Origin: Purshia tridentata | Taxonomy: Eukaryota; Streptophyta; Magnoliopsida; Rosales; Rosaceae | NCBI GenBank assembly: GCA_003254885.1 | Contig: QANT01009091.1 | Coordinates: 1 to 30,267 of the forward strand | Direction: 5' to 3' | DNA: 30,267 bases | Shown: positions 10,309 through 21,148 of the stretch, piece after piece | How the letters are laid out: each line of letters opens with the position of its first letter | Numbering within the stretch: the first letter of the stretch is position 1 | Notes under the pieces: model-generated | What the model was told of the DNA's origin: nothing | Seen by the model: only the letters and a program-made list of their open reading frames with translations | The model's database searches: none | Made by a program: the position numbers and the translations under genes

Positions 10309-11580
10309 CAAGGAGTGTAATTTTGATTTCGCTGGAAATTTCGACCAAATTTCGATTTCACTAGGATTTAGAGAAAAAAACGATAGAAATTTCTACCAAA
10401 CAATGGAAATTTTGAATGAAACTTTACTATATATTTATTTAACATATTATCTACTACATTTATAAAAAATATTGAAGAAACCAAATCATATTGTAGGTTT
10501 CATGTGATATAAGTTTAATATAATGCGCGTTGTAGGTAAATACTATTAAATAAAATTAATATAATGAATAAATGAAATTAGTATATTCTTTATACTTTAT
10601 AATCTATACACTAAACCCTATATACCCAATAATTTATATTCTATATTCTTTAGAATATGGTATTGGATATTAGGGTTTAGGCCCTTTATGGTATTTTTAG
10701 GATATTATATAAATTATGTAGATATATATATATATATATCTTCATAATTTATAGGTGTTTAGTTTATATATGCTCTAATTATCTATTAAATTATAAAACA
10801 TATATAAATTAAAATATATGTAAATATATAATATGTATATATACGTGTTTAGTTTATATATGTTTTTATTGTTTTATTAGTTTTTTTTTACTCTAAAAAG
10901 TCTAAATTCCTGAAACTCTTAAAAATTTAAAAAAATTTCAAATTCCTCTATAATAATCGAACATGGGACTAAATGAGAAAGCAATGGGCTATGGCCTTTG
11001 ACTTATCCATTGGACCACCTTGTATATACTAGTTAAAGTCCCAAACTTTATATTTATATATGCATTGTGCTCCCTAATTATCATTTAATATATCAATTTA
11101 ACCCTATCACATACATATATATTATACTTTCAGTTCTTCTTCTTTTTCAAGCCTGTCTGTGTGCCGCCAGTGGCTCTCTCTCTCTCTCTCTCACACACAC
11201 ACATCTCTCCTCTCGATCTTGCATCTTCGTCCCCTCTCTCAATTTTTTTTTTTGTAACAAACGGCACAAGCCCAGAAAAAGAGAATGGCTTCGCCTTAGG
11301 CCCTCATCTCAATTCTTCGATTCTTGTTTTTTTTTTTTTCAATTTTCTCACTTTTGTGCCTCTAAAACTTTCCTTTTATTTCTCGAAAATTTCAACAAAA
11401 TTTCATGAAATTTTTCTAAGATCAGTGCATCTTTCTACTGAAATTTCTGTAGAAATTTCACTTTGAAATTTAGGCGAAATTTACCCGAAAATCTATTGGA
11501 ATGTGCATTTCATTTCGAGCCTCTGAAAAAATGATAATTTTGGCGAAATTTCGCCTAAATTATCTATATTACACTCCTTG
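10309..11580. mobile_element. Non-autonomous hAT element, 1272 bp
   Basis: Terminal inverted repeats: CAAGGAGTGTAATTTTGAT at the left, and the reverse complement of the right end reads CAAGGAGTGTAATATAGAT. The first 13 bases are identical. It is flanked by the 8-bp duplication GTTATACA. Subterminal regions (about 10320-10410 and 11380-11560) are packed with GAAATTTC-type repeats, roughly ten in all, as expected for transposase-binding sites. There is no transposase: the open frames at 11067-11466 are low-complexity Ser/Leu/Phe sequence over CT-rich DNA. The middle is very A/T-rich with a short TA run near 10725 and a CT/CA run near 11175-11205. Its intact ends suggest a comparatively recent insertion. 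Confidence 0.93.
11175..11205 (+). repeat. CT/CA microsatellite
   Basis: Simple (CT)n followed by (CA)n inside the non-autonomous hAT element. It produces the Ser/Leu/Thr/His runs seen in the overlapping open frames. Confidence 0.85.
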
Positions 11581-11588
11581 GTTATACA

Positions 11589-11636
11589 TTAAGAAACAAA
11601 GAAAAAAAGTCATAAGAACAAGCTGAAAAGGCACAC

Positions 11637-11670
<34 letters not shown>

Positions 11671-11838
11671 CTATATATATATCCCAGGCTGTAAAGAAGT
11701 ATTTGGTTGAATTGTGTTAATTCATTTTTTGAAAATAATTCAATACAAGCTTAAATACAGCTAGAGTTTGACCTAACCTCGTGTAAACAGCAAACTAAGG
11801 TTAACTACCAACCCCTAATCTACTTTCCATCTTTAACA
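11589..11838 (-). mobile_element. 3' LTR of the copia element (partial)
   Basis: Begins on the minus strand with TGTTAAAG, immediately after a purine-rich tract reading GAGGGGGAG, a junction typical of plant Ty1/copia 3' LTRs. It contains a GA/CT-rich stretch (11637-11670) in the probable transcript leader. LTR-B adjoins at 11588, so the outer end of this LTR is lost or displaced; LTR-B probably inserted into it. Confidence 0.75.
11637..11670 (+). repeat. GA-rich microsatellite in the copia LTR
   Basis: Interrupted (GA)n/(GATA) run followed by a short TA run. It reads as CT-rich on the element's sense strand. Confidence 0.8.
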
Positions 11839-11852
11839 CTCCCCCTCAAGTG
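11839..11852 (-). other. Polypurine tract of the copia element
   Basis: On the minus strand the bases before the LTR read CACTTGAGGGGGAG, directly abutting TGTTAAAG. The polypurine tract primes plus-strand DNA synthesis in LTR retrotransposons; its position and sequence fit copia elements. Confidence 0.85.
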
Positions 11853-11863
11853 GGAGTATATGT

Positions 11864-12259
11864 TCATGACCCCAACTTGCAAAGAAGATTGTCAAACTGT
11901 GAAGTGCTCAAAGCTTTAGTAAACAAGTTCGCTAGCTGTTGTAGTGTTCTCACATGCTCGGTGTAAATAGTAGTTTCTTGTATTTGCTCTTTAATCAAAT
12001 GGCAATCAATCTCAATATGTTTTGTTCACTCATGAAAGGCCGAATTAGATGCAATATGAAGCGTTGCTTTGCTGTCATAGAATAAGGTAGCTGATTGAGG
12101 ATGTCTGATTTTTAAATTATTATGAATGTACCTTAGTCAAGTTAACTCACAACATGTGGAAGCCATGGCTCTATATTCTGCTTTAGCTATTGATCTCACC
12201 ACTATGATTTGCTTCTTAGCCTTCCAAGAAATCGGTGAATTCCCAACCATGACACAGTA
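11864..12259 (-). pseudogene. Copia RNase H, C-terminal part (pseudogene)
   Basis: Minus-strand reading begins [17 protein letters not shown] and continues through [11 protein letters not shown], a [10 protein letters not shown] segment with the RNase H Asp, a TKHIEIDCH motif and TLQQLANLFTKAL. It ends at a natural stop at 11864, about 25 bases before the LTR. One in-frame TGA lies just before TKHIEIDCH, where the family has Arg (CGA to TGA, a CpG decay change). Otherwise the frame is nearly open. The upstream half lies at 17752 and beyond, separated by LTR-F. Confidence 0.9.
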
Positions 12260-15200
12260 TATGACGCCCCAAAACTTGGGTCTATCACAACAGCACCTAC
12301 CTTGAGAACACTCGAGGCTACAATCTTGAGTATTGTCAAAATAGGTAAGCCTTATGAATTTAAATAGCAATAGGTTGAATCAAAGTTATATTGCAGTGGA
12401 AATACAAAACAAACTATTCATATTTACACCAACCCACAAGCTTACAGAATAGTTCAAAAGTAACCTTGCAAAACACACAAAAGTAGAGGTTCAATAATTT
12501 ACAAGAGTAACCAACCTAAAAATAGATGTTTGATAAATTTACAAAACAACCCCAAAAGATAACACGCTAATGTACATGGCAAAAGTGATCCACACTGATA
12601 CGAACCAACCTGCCTAGAAAAAATGATCAAAATCCGACAAAACGGAGACTTGGCAAGTAGCTACGCCATATCTTTAATCCAAGTCATCAACTGGTATATT
12701 TTGTGCACTCAAAGAGCACAATAGGGGTTAAGCATCATATACGCTCATAGCTTCCCCTTAAGGGACCTTGGCTAGGTTTAAAAAATAATAATAACACATT
12801 TACTATTAAATAGCCAGTGAAATTCATTAAAATAACATAATGCACAACCAGATAATCTAATATTAGTTCAAAACCATTTGCATGTTCAAATAGTACCTTT
12901 CGGAATGTTCCTAATATCTTATTTGATTATGGAACACATAATAAGTCAACTACCACCCTACCTAGATTAATATGGTAGCAAGAGTATCCATTTCTGGTTA
13001 TAGCAAATTTAGACTAGAAGCCAAATTTAACATCTACCAATCTAACTGCATAACCACCTCCAGATTAAAGGATCAAAACCCAAGATCAACATTAAAGTGA
13101 CCCCTTACTCTTAGGTCATCCTAACAATTATCATAATAAAAACCATATAATAAATTACAATCACAATCTATGCAAATTTCTCATGCATTAGTACCCACTA
13201 GCATAACACATGCAATAATTCCACTGCTTAGCTTGATATCCACAACAATAATTCCAATACACAGCTCCTCTTAACTCACTGGGTCCAATTATTGAGAAAC
13301 CGAAGTAATCCTTAATTAACTCTCTATCAAGGAACAATTATACTAATTAAAACTCAAATTCTAATCCAAAACTGATTAACCACAATCTTATCAAATCGGA
13401 AGCAAGTTCACAAGTTGCATGAACTTACCAAAGTATTTGAGAAATCAATTCATTTCCTCAGTCAAGATCCACAGTTGAAATCCTTAATAGAAAAGGATTT
13501 AATTGACTATAGGAATTAGGTGGGTGAGTCTCGGTTTGTGTTTGCAGAAGAAGAAAGATCGTGGGAGTGAGAGAGGAGAGAAAGATTACGTTTGAATGAA
13601 AAATCTTAATTGATTAAACAGTTAGATACCTATTCTAATAAGTATTTCTGACTCAACAAGCGCTAACCGACTAGCTTGTCAATTAAAGGTTCTCCTAGTC
13701 GGTTTTACACTCACGACAACAAAACTAATCTACCTAAACCCATGCAAAGTAGTATTTTCTAGGCTTGTCTACCTTCACGTGACAAGTTCTTTTTATATTT
13801 TAATCTTCAACTAAGCTTCTCAAGCTTCAGCCAATGTTATTTGTAATCATTACAAATGAAAGAATATAAATGAAAGGATAGCTTTTGCCATCAACTCATT
13901 TCTCTCCAAGCTTCCATTGCTTTCTCTACCTTTAATTAACTCACCTATTCCACAAATTTCCCACCTTTCACGTGTAAAGCCCACTTGCTCCTTTAAATCT
14001 AATTGAAAGTTTCTAAATCAAAATTAATCAATCAAACCCATTTGCACTTTTTGTTCAATTAGTCCAACAAAATACATGGCCAAAGTGATGCCACATGTCC
14101 AGCTATATTACTCCAAACTAAAGAGCCATAATTAATCCATAAGTGTGACGCACCGGAACCACCAAAACTCCACAACGGCACCCCTCTTAAAGATCCCAAG
14201 ACTACAATACCCCCTTACCTCAAAGTATCATAATCTCAAGCTCCTTAAAACGAGTTAAGGCCTTTAGAGTTGTGAAACCGAGTTGAATCAGAGTAGTAAA
14301 GTACAGTGGAAACAATTTACTGAATATACTTCATTAGATTAAAATATTAGAGTACCAACCCGAGTGGGTTATAAGTTCAGAAAACATTAACCCTAAACAC
14401 TACATAAGCAAGTAGTAATTTACACATAAACAGTAGATAGATAGATATGCCAGGATAATCCAACCACTCCAGAGTGATTCTACCATAGGTAATTTGGTGC
14501 AATGATTTGGACTCATGGGTAGCAAATGGAGAGTGCCACCTACAAGGATAAAAAAGAGACACCGCCTCTGATCCAAAGAAAAGATCTAAACCAAAAGAGG
14601 TGGATGCTGACAATCTGCAAGTACCACGCCCACAACCTTAGTCCTGGTCGTCAACAACTCGGTTACCTGCACTCACAAGAGTACACTAGGGGGTAAGCAT
14701 CACATAAGATCACCGCTTCCCCTTAGGGGAGATCTCGGTTAAGTTTGACAACAATACTTAAAAGTATATAGATATAAGGATTTCAGAAAGATAGGCAAAA
14801 AGATACACAACCAAAGTCAATGGGAATAGTAATCATGCCAGTGATAATGAAAAATGACGAATAATGTATAATACATGCCAATAATCAGTGAGTAAAACCT
14901 TTGCATGCTCATACAACTTTTCGAGTGAAAATCTAGTCATGCATAACAAAGTTTAGATACTTACTTGCAACTGATCACGAACGGACAACTACCAGTACCA
15001 GAAAATTAACCAGCTTAACTATACTGTAGCTAGAGTATCCATTTACCTGGTAATACTGCCTAGGTTAGCCTCCCCAAAAGGACAAATGACTAACTCGTCC
15101 GTACTCCCCCTCCAGAGGTTTAGGGAATCGAAACCCAAGGTCACAACACGTGCCTTTTATTCTCAAGTTGCCAGAATCTAAGTATTAGGAAAACACACAG

Positions 15201-15281
15201 AGATATGCCATACAAAACGCATGCACTTTATCTATGTAAAAACTTTTACATACATATATACGAAAATAAGTAGGAAATCCT

Positions 15282-15651
15282 CTAACCGGGATATGTTACC
15301 TTCTCCCTACCTGTTCTACCATAAATTTCCCTGTCCTTAACCTTTTTGCCTGTACCTGTCCTTAACCTTTTTGCCTGTACTTGTCTCTGTCCTTATCCAC
15401 GTTCCACTTGTACTTATTGGGAAATTGGAGGTTTGAATCCGACGTCGACTATCAAAAGAACGGCATCTAACCGGGATATGTTACCTTCTCCCTACCTGTT
15501 TTACCATAAATTTCCCTGTCCTTAACCTTTTTGCCTGTCCTTGTCCTTAACCTTTTTGCATGTCCCTGTCTCTGTCCTTATCCATGTTCCACTTGTACTT
15601 ATTAGGAAATTGAAGGTTTGAATCCGACGTCGACTGTTAAAAGAACGGCAC
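15282..15651 (+). repeat. Tandem duplication, two 185-bp units, in LTR-G
   Basis: Unit 1 starts at 15282 and unit 2 at 15467, both with CTAACCGGGATATGTTACC and both ending near AAAAGAACGGCA. Each unit holds two or more internal copies of CTGTCCTTAACCTTTTTGC. Differences between units are single-base, so the duplication is recent relative to the rest of the LTR. LTR-E does not show it. Confidence 0.92.
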
Positions 15652-16511
15652 TAGAACATACGTGCCCTCGACCTTGTCTAGTTTAGACTAGGTACAATCC
15701 AGAGGTTCAGCACTAGCATAAGGCTAGGCTTTTCTGAATTCCGACTCCAACATGACCCACACCCTGAGGCAAACAATTATGTTAGATCGTGGGTTTCTAC
15801 TTAAGTTCATTTTAGTTTAAGTAGAGGAGATTAATCAGTGTTCAACCGACAATGCGTCCAGATCAGTGCACGGGAAACTGAAGGAGCTCTAGCTTAGGCC
15901 TGTATGCACATGGATATGTCTTAGACAACACGTTGTTGAGTTTCCCACAAATATTGCCTCAATATATTATTAAGTTCATTTTACAGTAAAAATCGTTTAG
16001 CAGCACTTCGACTATAACCACAACTTAAATAATAACAAATTAAATAAGTCAGGTTAAAGGGTTACCAGTTGAAGACTTCCCACGGGCAGAGTTTCGGTAC
16101 CACTAACCAAACAAGATAATAAAATAAAAGAGTTTAGTTAGCACAAGCAAAATCTAAAGGAATTTCAGTAGAGCTTCAACAGGGTTTAAGAATGGGTTAC
16201 CTAAAGCTCTAAAATGAAGAACATAATTTCGGTAGAGCTTCGACTCTAGAAGGTGGAGTTCAGCTCCACAAACACGTCGTCGAAAATGGCTCGCCAATCG
16301 GAGCTCCAAAACAAAAACTACTACCAAAATAGAAAAATTTTTATTTAATCTTTAAAGAGAGAAACACTAACACTTTTAGTGAGAGAAACCACTAAAAGAC
16401 TACTAAACTGGAGAGAGAAACACTACTAAAACTAGAGAGAGAGTGACTTTTAGAGAGAAAAGCTCTCAAATGGAGCTTTTGGTATGAAAATGAAAGTGAT
16501 GGGAGATGGGG

Positions 16512-16519
16512 TATTTATA
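16512..16519 (-). promoter_or_regulatory. TATA box of LTR-G
   Basis: Minus strand reads CTATAAATACCCC, followed downstream by purine-rich leader sequence with GAGAGAGAAA motifs on the plus strand. The equivalent element is at 24145-24152 in LTR-E and at 21758-21765 in LTR-H, which supports its identity and gives the LTR orientation. Confidence 0.65.
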
Positions 16520-16612
16520 GGAGGGTGGTGATGGAATGGATGGCTAGGATTTAATCTAGATGGAGGGCTAGGATTAAATGGCAGGATCTAGAATTCTAGG
16601 TAAATAAAATAA

Positions 16613-16980
16613 ATGAAAAATAAAAAGGAAAATAAGAATTCTAGAATACTCTTGAGTTCTCTAGACTTTGGACTTTTGGCCTTACTTTTTGGGCTTTGGG
16701 AGGAAAAAATGGGTGTAGGGGTTGTTGGGCTTCAATGTAAGAAAAACAGCCCATTTGGGCTTGGCTTCTGCTGGATGCACAACCCAAACGAAGAAGAAGA
16801 AGAAGCCCAAGGTGCGGGCAGCCCAAAGAGAAAAGAAAAAGGGAGAGAAGGAGAGAAGAAGTGGGCTTGAGCTGGGGTGTCACACAGGCCCAATAGAAAG
16901 AAGAAGAGAGGGTGAAGTGCGCTGGGCTAGGTGTGACGCGTCAGCGCCCAGTGAGCGCCTCCTTGGCCAATGGCGTCGCG
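16613..16980. other. Purine-rich region upstream of the LTR-G promoter
   Basis: Overlapping short open frames on both strands (for example 16613-16870 plus, 16641-16883 minus, 16722-17132 plus) over GAAGAA-rich, GGGCTTGGGC-rich DNA. Composition explains them and no motif is visible. I treat this as part of the LTR U3 region, not as genes. Confidence 0.6.
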
Positions 16981-17751
16981 CCACGTGGCACGTAAATCCT
17001 GTTCCAAACTTCCCTTTCTCTAAACTTCAAAAATTTGCCAAAAATTGTTCAGGACTCAGAAAATTGACGAAAAATTCTTACGAACTCGTCTCAATGAGTA
17101 CTTTTGAGAGATCAAAACACCAAATTGGCTGAAAAATAATTCTAGAAAAATTGGAATTACCCTGTCAAAAATTAAGAGCTTAAGTGAAAGGGAAATTGGG
17201 TTATTCACAAAATAATTTCCCGAACTCAAAATAGCACGAAACTAGTACCGTGGGATCTGTGGGTAAGACTCAACCTCTCTAAGATCTCACTTTGGTCAAA
17301 TTCAAAGTCAACATTTGGTCAACTACCCCAAACCATGGCGTTCCGCCACTAAATTTCCAGAAATTAAGAAAAATTCCAAAATAAGATTTGAAATTTTCAA
17401 GGCCTCACAATAAGTCTCACTCCCATGTTCTACCACTTTTCTACACTTTTCCAACTTTCATAAATTACCAAAAATATATTTGGACTCTAAAAAATATTTC
17501 GAAAAATACCACGATGAATACTAATTTTCTATTAGCTCTCAACCAACTATTGATCTCCAATTCTCAAAATAACCAAACACATAAATTTTTGAATTTTAGG
17601 TCTAACATTAATTTCTTATGAGTTTAAAACCACCTTTTTGGTCTCTAGGATTTACACCAAAAATTTCAATATTTTACAAAGAAATTCAAAGTAACCTCAG
17701 AAAAATAAATAACTCAGAAAATTAAACATGGCAAAATTTTCAGGGAACGCA

Positions 17752-19977
17752 CAATACCCTGTAATGGACCTCCTAGTGTCTTTACATCTAGCCAAATCTG
17801 CATCACAGTAAGCCCTTGATTGCAGTGAGCATGTAGAAGAAAAGAAAATGAATTGTCCTAGTGTGCCCTTGATATCTTCAAGGCCTTGTGGGCAACATCC
17901 AAATGTGGTATTCTGGGTTTGTCCATGAATTGACTTAGGACATGCACAAAATAAACTAAATCTGATCTCATGATCGTCAAGTATATCTATCTTCCAGTAA
18001 GTCTGCAATACATTGCAGGATTTGGTTCTCCATTATCCTATGTGAGAACCAAATATTGATCCATAGGATATCGTGATGGCTTGGCTCCAAGAAACCCTGT
18101 TTCCTCCACTATGTCAAGTGCATACTTTCGTAGAGATAAGGTAATCCCCTTAGATGATTGTGCGATCTCTATGCCAAGGAAATATTTCAATTTCCCTAAA
18201 TCTTTGAGTTTGAACATTGTAGCAAGAAATTGCTTTGTTTCTTCAATGTAGTGGAGATCATTACCTACCAATATTACATTATCAACATATACAAGTATCG
18301 CAGTAAAGCTTTTACCCTTGATAGTTAGATTTAGACTAGCTGGTGATAGCCTGTTAACTTGAGAGCTAAAGAGAGCTTGAGAAACCACTGTCTCGAGGCT
18401 TGATTGAGACCATACAGAGACATTTGCAACTTGCATACTCAAGTCTTCCCCTTTGGGCCGAATCCAAGAGGTAGTCGCATGTAGACATCTTCAAAGAGAT
18501 TGCCATGGAGAAAAACAATACTGACACCGAGCTGGTAAAGATGCCAACCCTGGGTGGCAGCAATGGCAAGGAGGAAGTGAATCAATTTAGCAAAGGTTTC
18601 TTTATAATCAAGACCTTCAACTTGACATAACCTATGCCCACAAGATGAGCTTTGTACCACTCAACACTACCATTGGGGTAAAGCTTGATTTTGTAGACCC
18701 ACTTGAAACGAATGAGATGCTTGCCAGGTGGAAGAGATTCTTCAAGAGCATGAATCTCATATTTCATGACTTGAAGCCATTTTGGATCTTGCATAAAACC
18801 AGTGGGTTCTTTGGCCAAAGAAAGAGAGGTTGTATAGGTCCTGTGGGAAGGAGATAAATTATCATATGATTATAAAAATCCAAAAGAGGATAAACACTAC
18901 ATGTATGAGTCCCAACATGCGAGGCCGATGAGTGACGAGAATGGGAAGGTAACTTGGCACCAAGATGGTATTGTTGAAGATAGGAAGGTTCATAGGTAGC
19001 ACAGGTGGAAATGCAAGGGGGTTCAAATGTGGGAACAGGGTCAAGAGGAAAGAAGGAATTGTTTAGCAAGGTGGAAGCGTGGGCGACCGGTCGATGGTAG
19101 AGGTACGACTGATTAGTCTCTACCCAAGAGGGAGTGAGTGTTTCAAAACTTTGGGCAATCGGTCAGTGTTGGGTACCGACTAGTCGATCGTAACCCAAGT
19201 GGAAGACTGTGTTTCATGGCTGTGGGTATCCGGTTGGTTGTTGAGACCCGACTGGTCGGTCACAACCCGAGATGAAGAGCTTGGGGTTTCGGATTGGGCT
19301 ATCGATTGATGGGATAGGTTCGACTGGTCGAGCACATCTTAAGATGAAATGTTAATGGGTGTAAAAGAGGCGGCCGGTTGGGGATGAGGGTCCAACCGGC
19401 CAGGCATGTGAAGGAAAAAATTTGTATTGTGATATGGAAATTTTTCTTCATGAAAGATAAGATTGCGAGAGACAAATATCTTTTTATGTTTGAGATCATA
19501 AACTTTGTATCCTTTTGCCTGTATGGGTATCCAAGGAAGACACACTGGGTTGAACATGTATCAAATTTTGGGGGATGTTGTGCATGTGGTGAAGCAAAAC
19601 AAAGACATCCAAAGACTCTTAGATGAGAAAGGGTAGGCTATTTGTTATGTAGAAACTTGGATGGTGTTTTGCCTTGGAGGACAGATGATAGTGTACAATT
19701 TATAAGATACATAGTTGTGAGTATGACTTTTCCTCAGAAATGTTGAGGAAGGTGTACTTGAAACAAAAGAGCTCGAGCAACATTCAAAAGATGTCGATGT
19801 TTGCATTACGCCACCCCATTTTGTTGGGGCGTAGAAACAAAAGAGGTTTGATGTTGTATGCCTTTTGAAGCATAAAAATCTTTAATGAAAAATTCAGGTC
19901 CATTGTCACTTCGAATGGTTTGGACTTTGGAGGAATTGTGTTTCAACATAATTGATGAAAGAAATTAAGAGTGTGCG
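17752..19977 (-). pseudogene. Copia pol pseudogene: integrase, reverse transcriptase, RNase H start
   Basis: Read on the minus strand from 19977. The integrase core (about 19930-19630) has TIRSDNGPEF, STPQQNGVA and NVARALLFQV. Its C-terminal region (about 19630-19420) has [24 protein letters not shown] and FHEEKFPY. A Pro/Ser hinge built from decayed repeats follows (19330-18860). Reverse transcriptase runs from 18818 (WVYKIKLYPNGSVEWYKAHL) through 18660-18439 (QVEGLDYKETF, LAIAATQGWHLYQLGV, VYMRLPLGFGPKG). It continues to 18442-18038, where the catalytic motif reads YVDN instead of YVDD. RNase H begins at 17850-17752 (SRAYCDADLARCKDTRRSIT, then GYC). Several frameshifts and stops separate the segments. 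LTR-E interrupts the integrase on the right and LTR-F the RNase H on the left. Confidence 0.92.
19080..19330 (-). repeat. Degenerate tandem repeat of about 70 bp in the copia hinge
   Basis: Three or more related units, each containing a variant of CGACTGGTCGGT followed by CCAACCGGTCG-type sequence. They lie between the integrase end and the reverse transcriptase start, where copia polyproteins have a variable Ser/Pro/Thr-rich spacer. The units are strongly diverged. Confidence 0.6.
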
Positions 19978-19995
19978 TGTCACACCCCAAAACCG

Positions 19996-20808
19996 GGTAT
20001 GTAAAAGAGGCACCTATTTTGAGAATACCCGAGACTAAAACAACCAATCACCCAATGTCATATCCCAAATATACCCAAAATAAGTAAAGCCTTTTGTTTT
20101 GTAGAAATGGGTTGGATCAGAGTGCTTGATTTTGCAGCAGAAAACATAAATGAAATTAATTTAAAATAAACCAACCCTTGAAGCCATTAGTGTTTGGAGT
20201 AATTTCATAGAAGTGTTTATGTAGACTCAATAATTCAAAACCAAAAAACCTAAGGACTTAGGTTATATATTTACAGGATATGACTAAGGGTATAACAAGA
20301 TATCAAAATACCATTAAAGACCTACCCAAGGTTATATAATGACTTAATAGCAAAACAGGAGTTGACAAGCCTGAGACTGCACCACCAACTCTTGAATTGA
20401 AGCCGTCAAAGTCCACACGTGCAGCACCTGAGTACTAACAAGTCAAAGACCATTCACTCTCAAGTCAAACGTAATAACAAACTCATGGGAATATGCATAA
20501 CAGTTATTGTTCCCATCATTATAAAACCAAGTAGATATGACAATCAAAAACATGCAGCTTTATCACACAGTATTTATTATGTAGTACAAGCAGAAAAACC
20601 ACTAAAAATGGTGTGTTGTCCCCTTACTTGGCGTCCAAAGCTCTTGTAGGTATGTAAAAGAGGCACCTATTTTGAGAATACCCAAGACTAAAACAACCAA
20701 TCACCCAATGTCATATCCCAAATATACCCAAAATAAGTTAAGCCTTTTGTTTTGTAGAAATGGTTGGATCAGAGTGTTGTCCCCTTACTTGGCGTCCAAA
20801 GCTCTTGT
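19996..20808 (+). repeat. Interleaved duplication in LTR-E
   Basis: A 128-129 bp segment starting GGTATGTAAAAGAGGCACC occurs at 19996-20124 and 20649-20776, nearly identical (one G/A change, one added T and one lost G). A 35-bp segment, GTGTTGTCCCCTTACTTGG through CTCTTGT, occurs at 20613-20647 and 20774-20808. The two repeats alternate, so the copy of the first segment sits between the two copies of the second. This pattern fits template switching or replication slippage rather than simple tandem duplication. Confidence 0.9.
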
Positions 20809-21148
20809 CTATTCTCGAGTACAAGTAATGTTTTGCCACATCATAACAACCACTTTCAAGTCATTGGAGTTCCTAATTTGACAACAACTGATGTTAAAAC
20901 TGTTTTCATGTGAACCGAAGACCTTGTCTGTTTATAATTAGAGGTTCGACACTAGCATAAGGCTATGCTTCTCTGAATTCTTAATCCAACATGACCCTGC
21001 ACCCCAAGGCAAATAGTCATGTCAAACCGTGGGTTTCTACTTAGGTTCATTTTAATTTAAGTCGAACAAGTTGATCAAATATGAACTTTACAACGTGACC
21101 ATATCAGTGCATGGGGAAACAAAGGGAGCTCTGGCTCAGTACCCAACG

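Larger units (their letters stand above)
10301..11588. repeat. 8-bp target site duplication GTTATACA
   Basis: GTTATACA at 10301-10308 and again at 11581-11588, directly flanking the element between them. A perfect 8-bp duplication is diagnostic of hAT insertion. The duplicated bases are also the last eight bases of LTR-B. Confidence 0.95.
14144..17409 (-). mobile_element. LTR-G: solo LTR of about 3.27 kb
   Basis: Begins TGTGACGCACCGG and ends CAAGGCCTCACA, with perfect 5-bp duplications ATAAG at 14139-14143 and 17410-17414. A TATTTATA (minus-strand TATAAATA) lies at 16512-16519. Homologous blocks occur in LTR-E: GAGGTTCAGCACTAGCATAAGG near 15694, GTGGGTTTCTACTTAAG, and the CCACGGGCAGAGT block near 16080. 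The matching blocks in LTR-H are in inverse orientation. There is no coding region and no partner LTR, so it formed by LTR-LTR recombination (inference). It is nested in LTR-F. Confidence 0.92.
12260..17751 (-). mobile_element. LTR-F: solo LTR inserted in copia RNase H, itself split by LTR-G
   Basis: Outer parts are 12260-14143 and 17410-17751. They start TATGACGCCCCAAAAC (TGTGACGCC with one change) and end CAGGGAACGCA. Flanking five bases are CAGTA (12255-12259) and CAATA (17752-17756), a target duplication with one mismatch. The copia frame (GYC | YCVMVG) rejoins exactly when the element and one copy are removed. Without the nested LTR-G and its duplicate, LTR-F is about 2.2 kb. It shares with LTR-G the block GGGGTTAAGCATCA followed by GCTTCCCCTTAAGGGA. 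Divergence of its duplication suggests it is older than LTR-G. Confidence 0.85.
11589..19977 (-). mobile_element. Ty1/copia retrotransposon on the minus strand, split by LTR insertions
   Basis: Reads on the minus strand from the integrase core (19977) through the hinge, reverse transcriptase and RNase H (to 17752). It then resumes at 12259 with the rest of RNase H, the polypurine tract (11839-11852) and a 3' LTR (11838 down to 11589). The interval 12260-17751 is an inserted LTR. The order IN-RT-RNase H is the copia order. Gag, protease and the 5' LTR would lie to the right beyond LTR-E and are not in the window. The coding region has stops and frameshifts throughout, so it is a dead copy. Confidence 0.9.

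Noticed and set aside
11067..11466. Open frames of 113 and 101 residues within the small hAT element
   Set aside because: They translate CT/CA microsatellites and T-rich runs; no transposase motif, and two overlapping frames are open together.
15425..15445. GGTTTGAATCC resembling a tRNA T-arm / polymerase III B box
   Set aside because: No A box at the right spacing, no cloverleaf, and it is simply part of the 185-bp duplicated unit of LTR-G.
16613..17132. Plus-strand open frames rich in Lys/Glu
   Set aside because: GAAGAA-rich LTR sequence; frames are open on both strands and carry no motif.
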